The position numbers and the translations under genes are program-made. A stretch of DNA of 61,262 nt, taken from positions 1-61,262 of the forward strand of contig DASPRM010000043.1 of assembly GCA_035624455.1 (NCBI GenBank), given 5' to 3'. Shown piece after piece: positions 43,901 through 52,026 of this stretch; the first letter of the stretch is position 1, and each line of letters begins with the position of its first letter. The notes under the pieces are model-generated. The model was not told the origin of the DNA, did no database searches, and was given only the letters and a program-made list of their open reading frames with translations. The DNA comes from Terriglobales bacterium. Its GTDB lineage: Bacteria > Acidobacteriota > Terriglobia > Terriglobales > Acidobacteriaceae.

Positions 43901-44495
43901 AGGCAAAGGCACCGGTCTGGGGCTGAGTATCTGCTATGGCATCGTGAAGGAACATGGCGGAGACATCCGTGCGTACAACCATCCCCAGGGAGGTGCGGTG
44001 GTTGAGGTGAAGCTTCCGGTCGCTGCGGCGGAACCCAAAGCCGACGAAACACATGCGGCGGCACACGTGGTGCCACTGCGCGGCAGGGTTTTGATCATCG
44101 ATGACGAGGAGGCAGTGCTGGATTTCGAGCAGGAAGTGCTCAAGGGAGCCGGAGCAGAGGTGGTCGTCTTCGACAATGGCAGGGAAGCGGTGGCTCGGCT
44201 GCGAGAAGAGAGTTTCGATGCCGTGCTGCTGGACAGCAGCATGCCAGGTGGTTGGAGCGGTCCGGACGTCTATCGCTGGATTCGTGCCAACGCTCCTCAA
44301 CTCAAAGACCGGGTGATCTTTACGGTGTCGAATCTTACCGATCCGACAATCCGCAATTTCCTGGACGAAAATGGCATTCTCTACATCAGCAAGCCATTTG
44401 AAGTAACTGATCTGATTGCGCTGATTCGCCAGATCCTGCAACATCTGCGCGCCAATGAACCGGAAGAGCCTGCCAAGGCGCCGGCAGGCACATAA
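40968..44495 (+). CDS. Hybrid sensor histidine kinase, 1175 residues
   Basis: Order of domains: six or seven N-terminal helices (1-215), GAF (about 230-390), a PAS (about 395-500) with CEAVLP...KCPYC...DPCFGG cysteines, a second PAS (505-625), a second GAF (640-790), HisKA with His814 in SGVAHELNNPLTAI, an ATPase ([26 protein letters not shown]) and a C-terminal receiver with Asp1089 in LLDSSMPGG. Sensing is therefore likely both membrane-bound and cytosolic, with phosphotransfer to its own receiver. The output partner is not fused; the divergent HD-GYP response regulator is a candidate. GAF/PAS ligands are unknown; the Cys-rich PAS is a possible redox or metal sensor (inference). Confidence 0.92.
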   Translation: MAIVIPCTAEWLGWAGGRLGLQALTGGASALILLAAAVLILRAFRERYLFFWILGWSTYLAYQLLLEQPGDALPAANLVAVIRASFILCVVFLAVAVMLYIQQRRKLTLVLSLGALALLLTLLNSWIWPHSAALTMAVECIYHGLTIGTALCILRFSWARSEPGLWLMAIMLALLQMDPSPGVPHALAGTEVAVEVLLGLSMLVVVLDNSNKRTQRLEVVNQITTAIAHAQNYEPVVVVALEELKQLMRARAAWFRLLEHDQLVIKHQTGLSNQFTANYRDTDISSDHGAMLIRAGEPLVLQHNYPDPMVRRGLQEEHLNHIIVLPVKGKSSVIGTLSLGCSYARTYRPEEMEFLAATANQLGIAMENLQLLDQIKRSQRQWVNTFDSISDPILVHDAEFKVIRTNRALLERVGKPINEVIYQPCEAVLPQNFAGWKKCPYCFTAKAASGDAPDPCFGGFSSVSTSVYTEEDAAAGTIHIIRDITERRVAEQRYRTLFEQVQEGVFVSTPDGRLMDCNDAFVRMMGYDRREEVLSLNIAPTFYLHPEDRDAFLRKTAEQGYVKNLEVPLRRKDGSKMTVLENSFATRDASGRIVRYQGVLLDITEKKRAEEEMSRRNRELHALNTIAVAANQSFDLDEILNIALRQVVDLFAADTGSVFLLDHESCTLRRCAAFGHTSELGQKLPNIELSQELLDTVMRTHLEVVTERQNLELCAVPRQFIIEEGLQSWLWVVMWAGDKMVGVLGVSSREPQHFSPFDEKLMVAISRQLANTTEKVRLYDETVHAYDNLRRTQEQLLQSEKMSAVGQLISGVAHELNNPLTAILGYAQLLEGEALEPRIRDYIEKMHKQAQRTQRIVHNLLSFARQRKPAKMPVDLCRVLEDTLALREYDLNVNNIVVIRNLDADLPPVVADAHQMEQVFLNIINNAVDAILEKCKGGHLEVRVHREGAQVSAEFRDSGPGIREVNRIFDPFYTTKSIGKGTGLGLSICYGIVKEHGGDIRAYNHPQGGAVVEVKLPVAAAEPKADETHAAAHVVPLRGRVLIIDDEEAVLDFEQEVLKGAGAEVVVFDNGREAVARLREESFDAVLLDSSMPGGWSGPDVYRWIRANAPQLKDRVIFTVSNLTDPTIRNFLDENGILYISKPFEVTDLIALIRQILQHLRANEPEEPAKAPAGT

Positions 44496-44661
44496 AGCGG
44501 ACCGGAAACTGGCCAAGCCACGGCGGTCCTTCGGCTGCGCTATGTCCCAAGCAAATGGCGACGAAATGCACTGAGTCGTCCCACGCCACCTCCAGTTCCG
44601 CCGGTAACCGTCACTGAATCCGTCGCTGTTGTTTATACTCATCGGTCACTGGAGATATGGC

Positions 44662-46530
44662 ATGAGATGCTGTCGTATGTTCACCCTGCTCGCGCTGTTG
44701 GTCATAGGCACGCTCGCGAGCGCTCAAGAAGGAAAAGTGAGTGACGCGAAAAGTAAGAAGCAAGTCCTGCGGACCGCCCAGGCGAAGGATTTCTCGGAAT
44801 TGGCAGACCGCTTCATGAAGGAGTCGCTGGCGCTCTCCCCGGTAAATGCCTCGCAGGCCGGCTACCACAAACACGCGCTGCCGGGTGGCCGGGTTATCGA
44901 ACTGGACGCTCTGCTGGATGACTATAGCGAGCATGGCTTCGAGGAAAAGCGCCAGTTCTATCGCCAGTGGCAGACCACCTTCCACGGCGTCGATCGAAAT
45001 AAGCTGAACCCGGAAGAGGATGCTGATTGGCAGATCATAGATGACAACATCTCGCTCTCTCTCCTCGACCTACAGCGGGTTGAAAAGTACAAGCACAACC
45101 CTACGATCTACGTGGAAGATATTGGCAATGCCCTCTTCCTTCCGATGACCCAGGCGTACGCATCCAAAGAGGTCCGCCTGGGACATGTGCTGGCACGCGT
45201 CGGCGAGATTCCCACTGCGGTCAAGCAGGCGAAGACGGTTCTGGTTGATGCCGATCCCATCTTCGTCAGCACCGCGATCGAAGAGAACGATGGCAATGTC
45301 GATCTGATTGAAACAACTTTGAAAGAGGAGATTCCGGCAGCGTCGCCGCTGGCAGAAAAATATGCCGCCGTGGCGCCATCAGCAATTCAGGCATTACAGG
45401 ACTTTTCCCAGTGGCTTAAAGACGATCTCGGGAAGCGGCCCCCTTCGCGAACCTGGCGTTTGGGCAAAGAGTTTTATCCCGACAAGTTTCGTTACGTTCT
45501 GGAGACCCCAGTCACACCCGAGCAAATCCTTGCCGACGCCGAGCGCGAACTGAAGGAAGTGCGCGCGGAGATGCTGCGACTGGCGATGCCGATGCACAAG
45601 CAGATGTATCCCGATCACTCCGAGCATGCGGAGTTGTCGCCGCATGACCGAGAGAACACGATCATCGGCGAAGTTCTCTATCGCATCTCGGATGATCATC
45701 CTGACCGGGACAAGCTGATGGATGCGGTTAAGGCGGATCTGGTCGAGATTACGCAATTCATCCGGGAAAAGAAGATCGTGGCGCTCAGCGATCGCGAAAA
45801 CCTAAAGGTCATTCCCACACCGGTATTCATGCGGGGGATTTATTCCGTGGCGGGTTTCCACGGCTCGCCGCCCCTGGAGCCGACAGCGGAGGCGCAATAC
45901 TGGGTCACGCCGATCGATCCCAAAATGCCGGCGGAAAAAGCGGAATCCAAGTTGCGCGAGTACAACAGTTATACGCTGAAGTGGCTGAGCATTCATGAGG
46001 CGCTTCCCGGGCATTACATCCAGGCGGAACACGCCAACAACCTGCAACCGGAAACCCGGCGTGTGCTGCGCGCCCAGTTCGGTAACGGCCCATACATCGA
46101 GGGGTGGGCGGAGTACATCGCGCAGGTCATGATGGACGAGGGATTTCTCAATAACGATCCGCGTTTCCGCATGGTGATGCGCAAGCTGCGGCTGCGTCTG
46201 CTCGCCAATACCATTCTCGACGTACGCATGCACACTATGAACATGACCGACCAGCAGGCTCTGGACCTGATGACCAAGGAGTGCTTCCAAACCCAGGCAG
46301 AAGCTGACGGTAAGTTGCGCCGCGCGAAGCTCGAGTCAGTGCAACTGCCGATGTATTACGTGGGGCTGCGAGAGTGGTTCAAGCTGCGCCAAGAATACCA
46401 GGCCCGCATGGGCGACAAGTTCAACATGATGGAGTATCACAATCGGGTTCTGGACGAAGGGGCATTGCCAGTGCCGGTGTTGAGGCAGATTGTGCTATCG
46501 CAGAAGACGATGGCTTCGGCGGGACGGTAA
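44662..46530 (+). CDS. DUF885-family metallopeptidase-like protein
   Basis: A 622-residue exported protein from ATG 44662 (GGAG seven bases upstream): signal peptide FTLLALLVIGTLASA, then a DUF885 domain with the zinc motif HEALPGHYIQ near residue 450 (HExxxGH) and a downstream Glu in GWAEYIAQVMMDEG. DUF885 proteins are predicted zinc peptidases related to M3-type folds, acting on peptides in the periplasm; few have been tested. It stands alone, 167 bases after the hybrid-kinase gene on the same strand. Confidence 0.85.
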   Translation: MRCCRMFTLLALLVIGTLASAQEGKVSDAKSKKQVLRTAQAKDFSELADRFMKESLALSPVNASQAGYHKHALPGGRVIELDALLDDYSEHGFEEKRQFYRQWQTTFHGVDRNKLNPEEDADWQIIDDNISLSLLDLQRVEKYKHNPTIYVEDIGNALFLPMTQAYASKEVRLGHVLARVGEIPTAVKQAKTVLVDADPIFVSTAIEENDGNVDLIETTLKEEIPAASPLAEKYAAVAPSAIQALQDFSQWLKDDLGKRPPSRTWRLGKEFYPDKFRYVLETPVTPEQILADAERELKEVRAEMLRLAMPMHKQMYPDHSEHAELSPHDRENTIIGEVLYRISDDHPDRDKLMDAVKADLVEITQFIREKKIVALSDRENLKVIPTPVFMRGIYSVAGFHGSPPLEPTAEAQYWVTPIDPKMPAEKAESKLREYNSYTLKWLSIHEALPGHYIQAEHANNLQPETRRVLRAQFGNGPYIEGWAEYIAQVMMDEGFLNNDPRFRMVMRKLRLRLLANTILDVRMHTMNMTDQQALDLMTKECFQTQAEADGKLRRAKLESVQLPMYYVGLREWFKLRQEYQARMGDKFNMMEYHNRVLDEGALPVPVLRQIVLSQKTMASAGR

Positions 46531-46595
46531 TTCGGTGGTCCTGAGTCAATGGGCCCTCGCTCCGCTGTGAAGTCAATGAAGCGGTCAAGAAAGGA

Positions 46596-46634
46596 AGCAG
46601 ATCCCTCGTCGGCTGCGCCGACTCGTGATGACAA
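46596..46634. repeat. REP-like dispersed element
   Basis: AGATCCCTCGTCGGCTGCGCCGACTC followed by GTGATGACA. GTCGGC and GCCGAC form a stem around TGC. The outer words resemble those of the elements at 53226 and 38266. It lies between the convergent DUF885 and glmU genes. Confidence 0.5.
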
Positions 46635-46681
46635 TCGAGTGCCGGGTATGGTCTTTCGAGCGCTGGCCCCGACACCACTCT

Positions 46682-48163
46682 TCACTTATTGCCGTTCTTC
46701 GCAGCCAACTTTGACCTGCGCTCTTTCACCCAGCCTTCCTTGTTGACCTGGCGTCCACGGCCGATGGCGAGTGCGCCTTCCGGAACGTCCGCAGTGATGC
46801 AAGAGGCAGCTCCCACGTAGGCGCCGCGGCCGAGTTTTACCGGCGCTACCAGGGTGCTGTCGCTGCCCACAAAAACCTGGTCCTCGATGACTGTCTGGTG
46901 CTTTTGCACGCCATCGTAGTTGCAGGTGATGGTCCCAGCGCCGATGTTCACGTTATCGCCGATTACGGAGTCTCCCAGATAGGTCAGATGGTTCGCCTTA
47001 GAGCCCTGGCCGATTTTGGTTTTCTTCAGCTCCACAAAGTTTCCGATGTGGGCTTCGGGACCAACCTGGTTTCCCGGCCGCAGATGCGAAAACGGACCGA
47101 TGCTCGATTTGCGCTCGATGCGCGAGCGTTCGAGCACGGAATAAGGCCGGATGACGGTCTCCTCTCCGATCTCGCAACTCACGATCACGCTACCGGAATG
47201 AATGTGGCAATCGGCGCTAATACGAGTCTTGCCCAGCAGCTGCACGTAAGGCTCGATAATCGTGTCCGGTCCGACCGTGACGTCGCTGTCAATCACGCAG
47301 GTCTCAGGCTTGTAGATGGTTACGCCTGCATCCATCAACTCAGCGCACTTTTGTAAACGCAGCTGGGTATCCAGGCGGGCGAGTTCCGCACGGGTATTGA
47401 TGCCCAGGGTCTCGGCAATCTCGCCTTCCTTGAACGCAAGCACTCTGGCGCCTGCTTTGTTCAAGATTTGGGCCATATCTGTGAGGTAGTACTCACGGTG
47501 GGGATTATTGGTGGAGAGCTGATCGATGTTAGCGAACAGGGGTTTGGCCGCAAAGGCGTAAATTCCAGAATTGATCTCGCGCAACTTCTGTTGCGTATCG
47601 CTTAATTGCTTTTGTTCCACAATCGCGCTGACTTCGTCGCTCGGCTTCCCATTCTTCGCCTTGCGGATGACGCGGCCATAACCGGTGGGATCCGGCGGTT
47701 CGGCGGTAAGCAAGGTCATCGCGGATTGCCGCTGAAGATGGAAATCGCGCAACCGCCCAATGATCTCGGGACGAATCAGGGGAGTATCGCCAGAAAGCAC
47801 GAGCACATGGTCGTACTTTGCCAACGCATCCCGCCCCACGATGATGGCGTGGCCGGTCCCTTGCTGCTCGGGTTGTTCGATGAAGCAGACGCCGGTGTCA
47901 GCCACGGCTTGGCGAACCCGGTCTGCCTCAAACCCGATAATTGCGTAAACGTCATCCGCCGGCACTACTTGTATTGCGGCATCAATCACGTGCCGCAACA
48001 GCGATTTGCCTCCGATTTCATGGAGCACTTTAGGGTGTTTGGACTTCAATCGAGTGCCTTTGCCTGCGGCCATAATCGCGATGGCAATCTTTGGCTCACC
48101 GGGCGCTTTGACGGGGTTCTGCTTCTTCGAAGAAGGATTTTGCCTCTGTGACATTGGGGCCAT
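46682..48163 (-). CDS. glmU: Bifunctional GlmU: GlcN-1-P acetyltransferase and UDP-GlcNAc pyrophosphorylase
   Basis: A 493-residue enzyme from ATG 48163 (an ATG at 48154 is also possible). The N-terminal half is a nucleotidyltransferase (AAGKGTRLKSKHPKVL, QQGTGHAI, VLSGDTPLI, TGYGRVI). The C-terminal half is a left-handed beta-helix with many I/V-x-x-x-x hexads, NFVELKKTKIG, HLTYLGDSVIG and NIGAGTITCNYDG. It makes UDP-GlcNAc for peptidoglycan and LPS. An N-terminal 25-residue Lys/Pro/Gln-rich extension is unusual. It lies downstream of yvcK on the same strand and may be co-transcribed. Confidence 0.95.
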   Translation of the reverse strand: MAPMSQRQNPSSKKQNPVKAPGEPKIAIAIMAAGKGTRLKSKHPKVLHEIGGKSLLRHVIDAAIQVVPADDVYAIIGFEADRVRQAVADTGVCFIEQPEQQGTGHAIIVGRDALAKYDHVLVLSGDTPLIRPEIIGRLRDFHLQRQSAMTLLTAEPPDPTGYGRVIRKAKNGKPSDEVSAIVEQKQLSDTQQKLREINSGIYAFAAKPLFANIDQLSTNNPHREYYLTDMAQILNKAGARVLAFKEGEIAETLGINTRAELARLDTQLRLQKCAELMDAGVTIYKPETCVIDSDVTVGPDTIIEPYVQLLGKTRISADCHIHSGSVIVSCEIGEETVIRPYSVLERSRIERKSSIGPFSHLRPGNQVGPEAHIGNFVELKKTKIGQGSKANHLTYLGDSVIGDNVNIGAGTITCNYDGVQKHQTVIEDQVFVGSDSTLVAPVKLGRGAYVGAASCITADVPEGALAIGRGRQVNKEGWVKERRSKLAAKNGNK

Positions 48164-48244
48164 ATTAAAGGAGGGGCACACGAGGTCGCCAGTAGCTGGA
48201 CGAGGCAGGGTGTTACTGAAGTGGAGAGTGCCGGAACCTACGAA

Positions 48245-49318
48245 CTAGGAATGGACGGTGGCACCAACGCCTTGGTTCACCGCCAGCTGAAGCAGTTCCT
48301 GAGCCACGCGGTCGGTATCGTGACGAGCTACCCCACGATCTTCGATGAGGAAGTCTCCAAAAATCGGCCGCACACCGAGGGCTTCGATGGTTTCAGGCTG
48401 GATTACGATCTGCGATGCGCCTTCTAAGGCGTACTTCGCCTGCATATCCGCTGAGGCCGGTTTCACATTGATCAGCGCGTAGTCAAAAACTTCCAGCCCT
48501 GCATGTTCGTAGATGGCACGAATGTGATCCGCTGCGGAGAGCCCCAGGCTCTCATTGGCCTGGGTCATCAGGTTACAGACAAAAACCTTAATAGCGTCTG
48601 ATTTGGCGATGGCCTCCGGAATACCCCGAACCAGGACATTGGGGATCAGGCTGGTGAAAAGCGAGCCCGGGCCGATGGTGATCAGATCGGCATGGCGGAT
48701 CGCGTCCAGGGTTTGCGGCATAGGCTTCACGTCACCGGGGATCATAGTGAGTTGGCGGATGCGGCGCTTGCTGGCAGTGATGCTGGTCTCGCCGCGGACC
48801 CGGGTGCCATCATCCATCTGCGCTTCCAGTTCGCAGTTCGCAGTGGTCGCGGGGTAGATGTGGCCGCGGCTTACCAGGACTCCCGCGGATAGCCGAACCG
48901 CCTCCGCGAAGTCGCCGGTGATGGCAGTAAGCGCCGTGAGAAACAGATTGCCGAAATTGTGGCCGGCCAGTCCTGACTGCGCAGGAAAGCGGTATTTGAA
49001 CAACCGCGAAAGCAGCGCCTCATCTTCGGAGAGTGCCACGATGCAGTTGCGGATGTCCCCAGGGGGGAGAATATTAAACTCTTTGCGCAGTTTGCCACTG
49101 GATCCGCCATCGTCGGTTACGGTTACTACCGCTGTCAGGTCGGCGATGGCAGGCTTAAGCGCGGATGAATGCAGTTCGCTTTCCTGAACATGGGACCCGG
49201 CAGGAATAACGAAGTGTTTGAGCCCACGAAGCAGCGTGGATAAACCGGTGCCCCCTCCAATGGAGACGACTTTCAGCGCCCCGTCGTCCTGCCTCGATTT
49301 TTGTTTTCCTCCGGTCAC
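48245..49318 (-). CDS. yvcK: YvcK-family gluconeogenesis factor
   Basis: A 357-residue protein: KVVSIGGGTGLSTLLRGLK near the N-terminus, VTVTDDGGSSGKLRKEF (CofD/YvcK substrate loop), PPGDIRNC, LAGHNFGNLFLTALT and the closing GPGSLFTSLIPNVLV. YvcK proteins bind UDP-sugars and are needed for cell shape and growth on gluconeogenic carbon sources. The neighbour glmU makes UDP-GlcNAc, a known type of YvcK ligand, which fits the operon. It begins eight bases after the TPR gene stop. Confidence 0.92.
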   Translation of the reverse strand: MTGGKQKSRQDDGALKVVSIGGGTGLSTLLRGLKHFVIPAGSHVQESELHSSALKPAIADLTAVVTVTDDGGSSGKLRKEFNILPPGDIRNCIVALSEDEALLSRLFKYRFPAQSGLAGHNFGNLFLTALTAITGDFAEAVRLSAGVLVSRGHIYPATTANCELEAQMDDGTRVRGETSITASKRRIRQLTMIPGDVKPMPQTLDAIRHADLITIGPGSLFTSLIPNVLVRGIPEAIAKSDAIKVFVCNLMTQANESLGLSAADHIRAIYEHAGLEVFDYALINVKPASADMQAKYALEGASQIVIQPETIEALGVRPIFGDFLIEDRGVARHDTDRVAQELLQLAVNQGVGATVHS

Positions 49319-49326
49319 TGCTGGGC

Positions 49327-49980
49327 CTAACGCGGGGAGCCGCTCTGGTTCCAGGGCGAAGAGTCGGTGGGTTCGGGATAAAGCAATTCAGTAAAGCGTG
49401 GATCGTCTGCCATGTTGTTGAAGTCGGCGTCGCTGCGAGCCTGGAAGCGATTGGCTGGGTTTAGCCGGATGGCTTCGCCGAGCCGCTTCAGGGAATCCTC
49501 CACGTGACCTGTCAGGCACTCCAGGACGGCCAGTCCGTACCAGACGTAGTCGGCGGTGGGGTGTTTCTTCACCAGTTCTTCAAGGTGCTCCCGCGCGGTC
49601 ACGTAATCTCCTATATTCATCAAGGAGATGGAGTAATCGTAGTGCTCTTCCAGAGTCTTGAAATTGATGCTGGACTTGGCCATGTGCTGGTCACAGGCAT
49701 TCAGATGCACACGTGCGCGATCCGCTAGCTCCTTGCTGGTTCCGGACACAACTTTCTGAAATAACCCTTTTGCTTTCTCGAACTTACGCTCCTGCATGGC
49801 GCGGAGACCAGCTTCGTAGTTTTGCACGATCTGTGCCAATTGCGGGTCTTCACTCAAAGAGCGTTCTCGCTGGCCGGGGCGTTTCATCCCTATTACTTTT
49901 GCTGAATCAGGCTTAACCATATTATTTTTCTGCTGTTTAAATGATGAAGGTTTAACTTTTTCCGGTGGTTTCTTCTTCAT
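49327..49980 (-). CDS. TPR-repeat protein upstream of yvcK
   Basis: A 217-residue protein from ATG 49980 (GAGGCGG upstream). After a basic N-terminus (KKKPPEKVKPSSFKQQKNN) it has at least three TPR helical pairs: EAGLRAMQERKFEKAKGLFQK, YDYSISLMNIGDYVTAREHLEELVKKHP and YVWYGLAVLECLTGHVEDSLKRLGEAI. It ends with a disordered Ser/Pro tail. TPR proteins bind other proteins; position just before yvcK and glmU suggests a link to cell-wall synthesis, but the partner is unknown. Confidence 0.75.
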   Translation of the reverse strand: MKKKPPEKVKPSSFKQQKNNMVKPDSAKVIGMKRPGQRERSLSEDPQLAQIVQNYEAGLRAMQERKFEKAKGLFQKVVSGTSKELADRARVHLNACDQHMAKSSINFKTLEEHYDYSISLMNIGDYVTAREHLEELVKKHPTADYVWYGLAVLECLTGHVEDSLKRLGEAIRLNPANRFQARSDADFNNMADDPRFTELLYPEPTDSSPWNQSGSPR

Positions 49981-50176
49981 CAGGTTGCCGCCTCGGAGAT
50001 GCCGAAGAGCGCTCGTGATCCAGATCTGTGGAAAAAGCCGGGGTCGCAAGCACGTTACAACCAATCTCCAATACGCGTCAACCTATCGCGGGGATTTGTT
50101 CACCAGAAGCATAAGTTCGACCAATCTCCACCGGGCAACACCAATTTTCTGAATCTGCCTCGCGATTAGACGCAAT

Positions 50177-50629
50177 TCAATTGATCTGATCCGCAGTCTC
50201 GAGATCGACCTTTTCCCACTCTCCCGCGATGATTCCCGTGCGGATCTGTGCTGCAGTCTTGCCCCGCTTGTGCATCAGGTAGGAGTAGTAGAGTTCTTTG
50301 AGACAGGCGCCGCAGTGCGCCGCATGCGTGTTCTCGTAACAGGTGTGCAGGCTGCTGTGACCGATTCGCTCGCAGTAGCAGTAGCACGGTTGTTGATAGA
50401 GAATTGCGGGAATGCGGGCTGCCAGCTCATAAGCGTGGACCTGATAGGCGTGCTGAAATGATGGTCCCCAGAGCTGTTCCTTGGGGAGAATTGGTGGCAG
50501 TTGCTCCCCCTTCTTTGGAGGCGCGGTGTGGTGAGCCGGCACTTGCGAACTATTACTCTCGGCAAGCATCCCCATGGCCAGGATCATCAGAAGCAGCAGC
50601 AGAACGGTGGCCGGTCTTTTCATGCTCAA
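50177..50629 (-). CDS. Exported PCYC-motif protein
   Basis: A 150-residue exported protein: a strong signal peptide TVLLLLLMILAMGMLA, a His/Pro linker, and a Cys-rich block PCYCYCERIGHSSLHTC with further HC and C residues (HCGAC). This is the layout of the PCYC(G)C family, thought to bind metal and found in surface or spore proteins. The block HAAHCGACLKE places a CxxC near the end. No metal or partner can be deduced. It is divergent from lepB. Confidence 0.7.
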   Translation of the reverse strand: MSMKRPATVLLLLLMILAMGMLAESNSSQVPAHHTAPPKKGEQLPPILPKEQLWGPSFQHAYQVHAYELAARIPAILYQQPCYCYCERIGHSSLHTCYENTHAAHCGACLKELYYSYLMHKRGKTAAQIRTGIIAGEWEKVDLETADQIN

Positions 50630-50706
50630 GCCTCCCCAATATATTAACCCGAGTTTCCCGTCGGGAGCGTTGACCAGTAGCCTGCCTGCAAGTCGCTAGC
50701 ACAGTT

Positions 50707-51309
50707 GTGGAGTTAAGCGTCAAACGATTTGAATTTCGTATTAGAATTGCTGCCGTGGGAGATGCGGGCACATCAGAAGCGACACCTCCGCAGCGGCGTA
50801 AGCCACTCCTGGAGATGTGGGTGCGCGACGTTCTCATTTCGCTTCTCATCTCCACCTTCATCATCGTGTTTCTTTACCAACCGGTGAAGGTTGAGGGCAC
50901 CAGCATGATGCCCGGCCTCGATGACCAGGAACGCATCTTCATAAACAAATTTGTTTACCGCTTTGGCTCGATCGAACGCGGAGACATCGTGGTTTTCCAA
51001 TATCCGCGGGATCTCTCGAAGCGCTATATCAAGCGCGTAATCGGCCTGGCGGGGGACCGGGTGAGGATTGATGACGGCAAGGTATACGTGAACGGCCAGT
51101 CACTGGACGAGCCTTACGTTCCCGCCGAATATGCCGATCTCCGTTCCATGCCGGAGATCACCGTTCCCGCCAATTCCTATTTCCTGCTGGGTGATCATCG
51201 CACCAGTTCGAACGACAGCCGCGATTTCGGTCCGGTTCCCGGACAATTCATCTATGGCAAGGCGGTGTTCGTATACTGGCCGATGGACAAGCTGGGCATA
51301 CTTCGTTAG
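50707..51309 (+). CDS. lepB: Signal peptidase I
   Basis: A 200-residue leader peptidase from a GTG at 50707. One membrane helix (DVLISLLISTFIIVFLYQP) is followed by catalytic Ser66 in EGTSMMPGL and Lys109 in YIKRVIGLAGD; GDHRTSSNDSRDFG matches the box E region. It cleaves signal peptides at the outer face of the inner membrane. Shorter than the E. coli enzyme and with a single helix, as in many non-proteobacteria. The N-terminal 40 residues before the helix are variable, so the start is uncertain. Confidence 0.92.
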   Translation: MELSVKRFEFRIRIAAVGDAGTSEATPPQRRKPLLEMWVRDVLISLLISTFIIVFLYQPVKVEGTSMMPGLDDQERIFINKFVYRFGSIERGDIVVFQYPRDLSKRYIKRVIGLAGDRVRIDDGKVYVNGQSLDEPYVPAEYADLRSMPEITVPANSYFLLGDHRTSSNDSRDFGPVPGQFIYGKAVFVYWPMDKLGILR

Positions 51310-51362
51310 AACCGCGGCGGGTTAGCTGAACGTGGATGTTCTTCCGGACCGGATACCTCCAA

Positions 51363-51405
51363 TCATCCTGAGGACAAGAACGTTCGCAAGGCGAACGATC
51401 TTCGC
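51363..51405. repeat. REP-like dispersed element
   Basis: TCATCCTGAGGAC, then CGTTCGC-AAG-GCGAACG hairpin and ATCTTCGC. The same CGTTCGC/GCGAACG hairpin occurs at 53246-53270. It lies between lepB and a DUF4440-like gene. Confidence 0.5.
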
Positions 51406-51472
51406 AGTTGAAAGAGCTACTTTTGCGCTATTCACGGGACTCGGATTCCTGGCCCTCTACTCGGAGGCTTGC

Positions 51473-51928
51473 ATGTACAAAATTTGCATTCTGCCTGTCA
51501 GTTTCTTGCTTCTCGCAACCGCCTTTGCCCAGCGCCCGGAGCAGGCTCTGCTGAACGCGGATCGCAATTTTGCCAAGGCGACGGCGGAAAAGCGGCTTGA
51601 GGGCTGGATGTCGTTCTTTGGCGAGGATGCAGTCGTGCTCCGCAAGCAGCCGATCGTCGGCATCCGGGGAATAAGGGACTTTTATCAGCAGGTGTTCGGT
51701 GATCCTGATTTCAAGCTGGAATGGGAGCCGGCTCGCGGAGAGATTTTTCCCTCCGGCGACCTCGGTTACACGGCAGGAAAGTTTCTCGCCACGTACAAAA
51801 CGGAGAAGGGGGAAATCGGAAGGCAGCGAGGAACGTATATTACGATCTGGAAAAAGCAAGCCGACGGCAGTTGGAAGGTTGCGGCCGATGGAGGAACGCC
51901 CGACGAGCAGCCGACACCGACGAAGTAA
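51473..51928 (+). CDS. Exported SnoaL/DUF4440-like protein
   Basis: A 151-residue protein from ATG 51473 (GGAGG six bases upstream). The signal peptide ILPVSFLLLATAFAQ is followed by an NTF2-like fold: ALLNADRNFAKATAEKRLEGWMSFFGEDAVVL, IRGIRDFYQQVF and a C-terminal beta sheet YTAGKFLATYKTEKG and GTYITIWKKQADGSWKVAADGG. DUF4440/SnoaL-like proteins have varied small-molecule roles; no active-site residues can be assigned. A longer frame upstream reads through the repeat and was rejected. Confidence 0.75.
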   Translation: MYKICILPVSFLLLATAFAQRPEQALLNADRNFAKATAEKRLEGWMSFFGEDAVVLRKQPIVGIRGIRDFYQQVFGDPDFKLEWEPARGEIFPSGDLGYTAGKFLATYKTEKGEIGRQRGTYITIWKKQADGSWKVAADGGTPDEQPTPTK

Positions 51929-52026
51929 TGGGCGAGGATCGCCCCATCCGCAAGTTCCGAGTTTCGAGCATGGACCCGCTGACAACGTCCTGATAAAATT
52001 TGAAAAATTCATTCGTGGGAGAGTCA

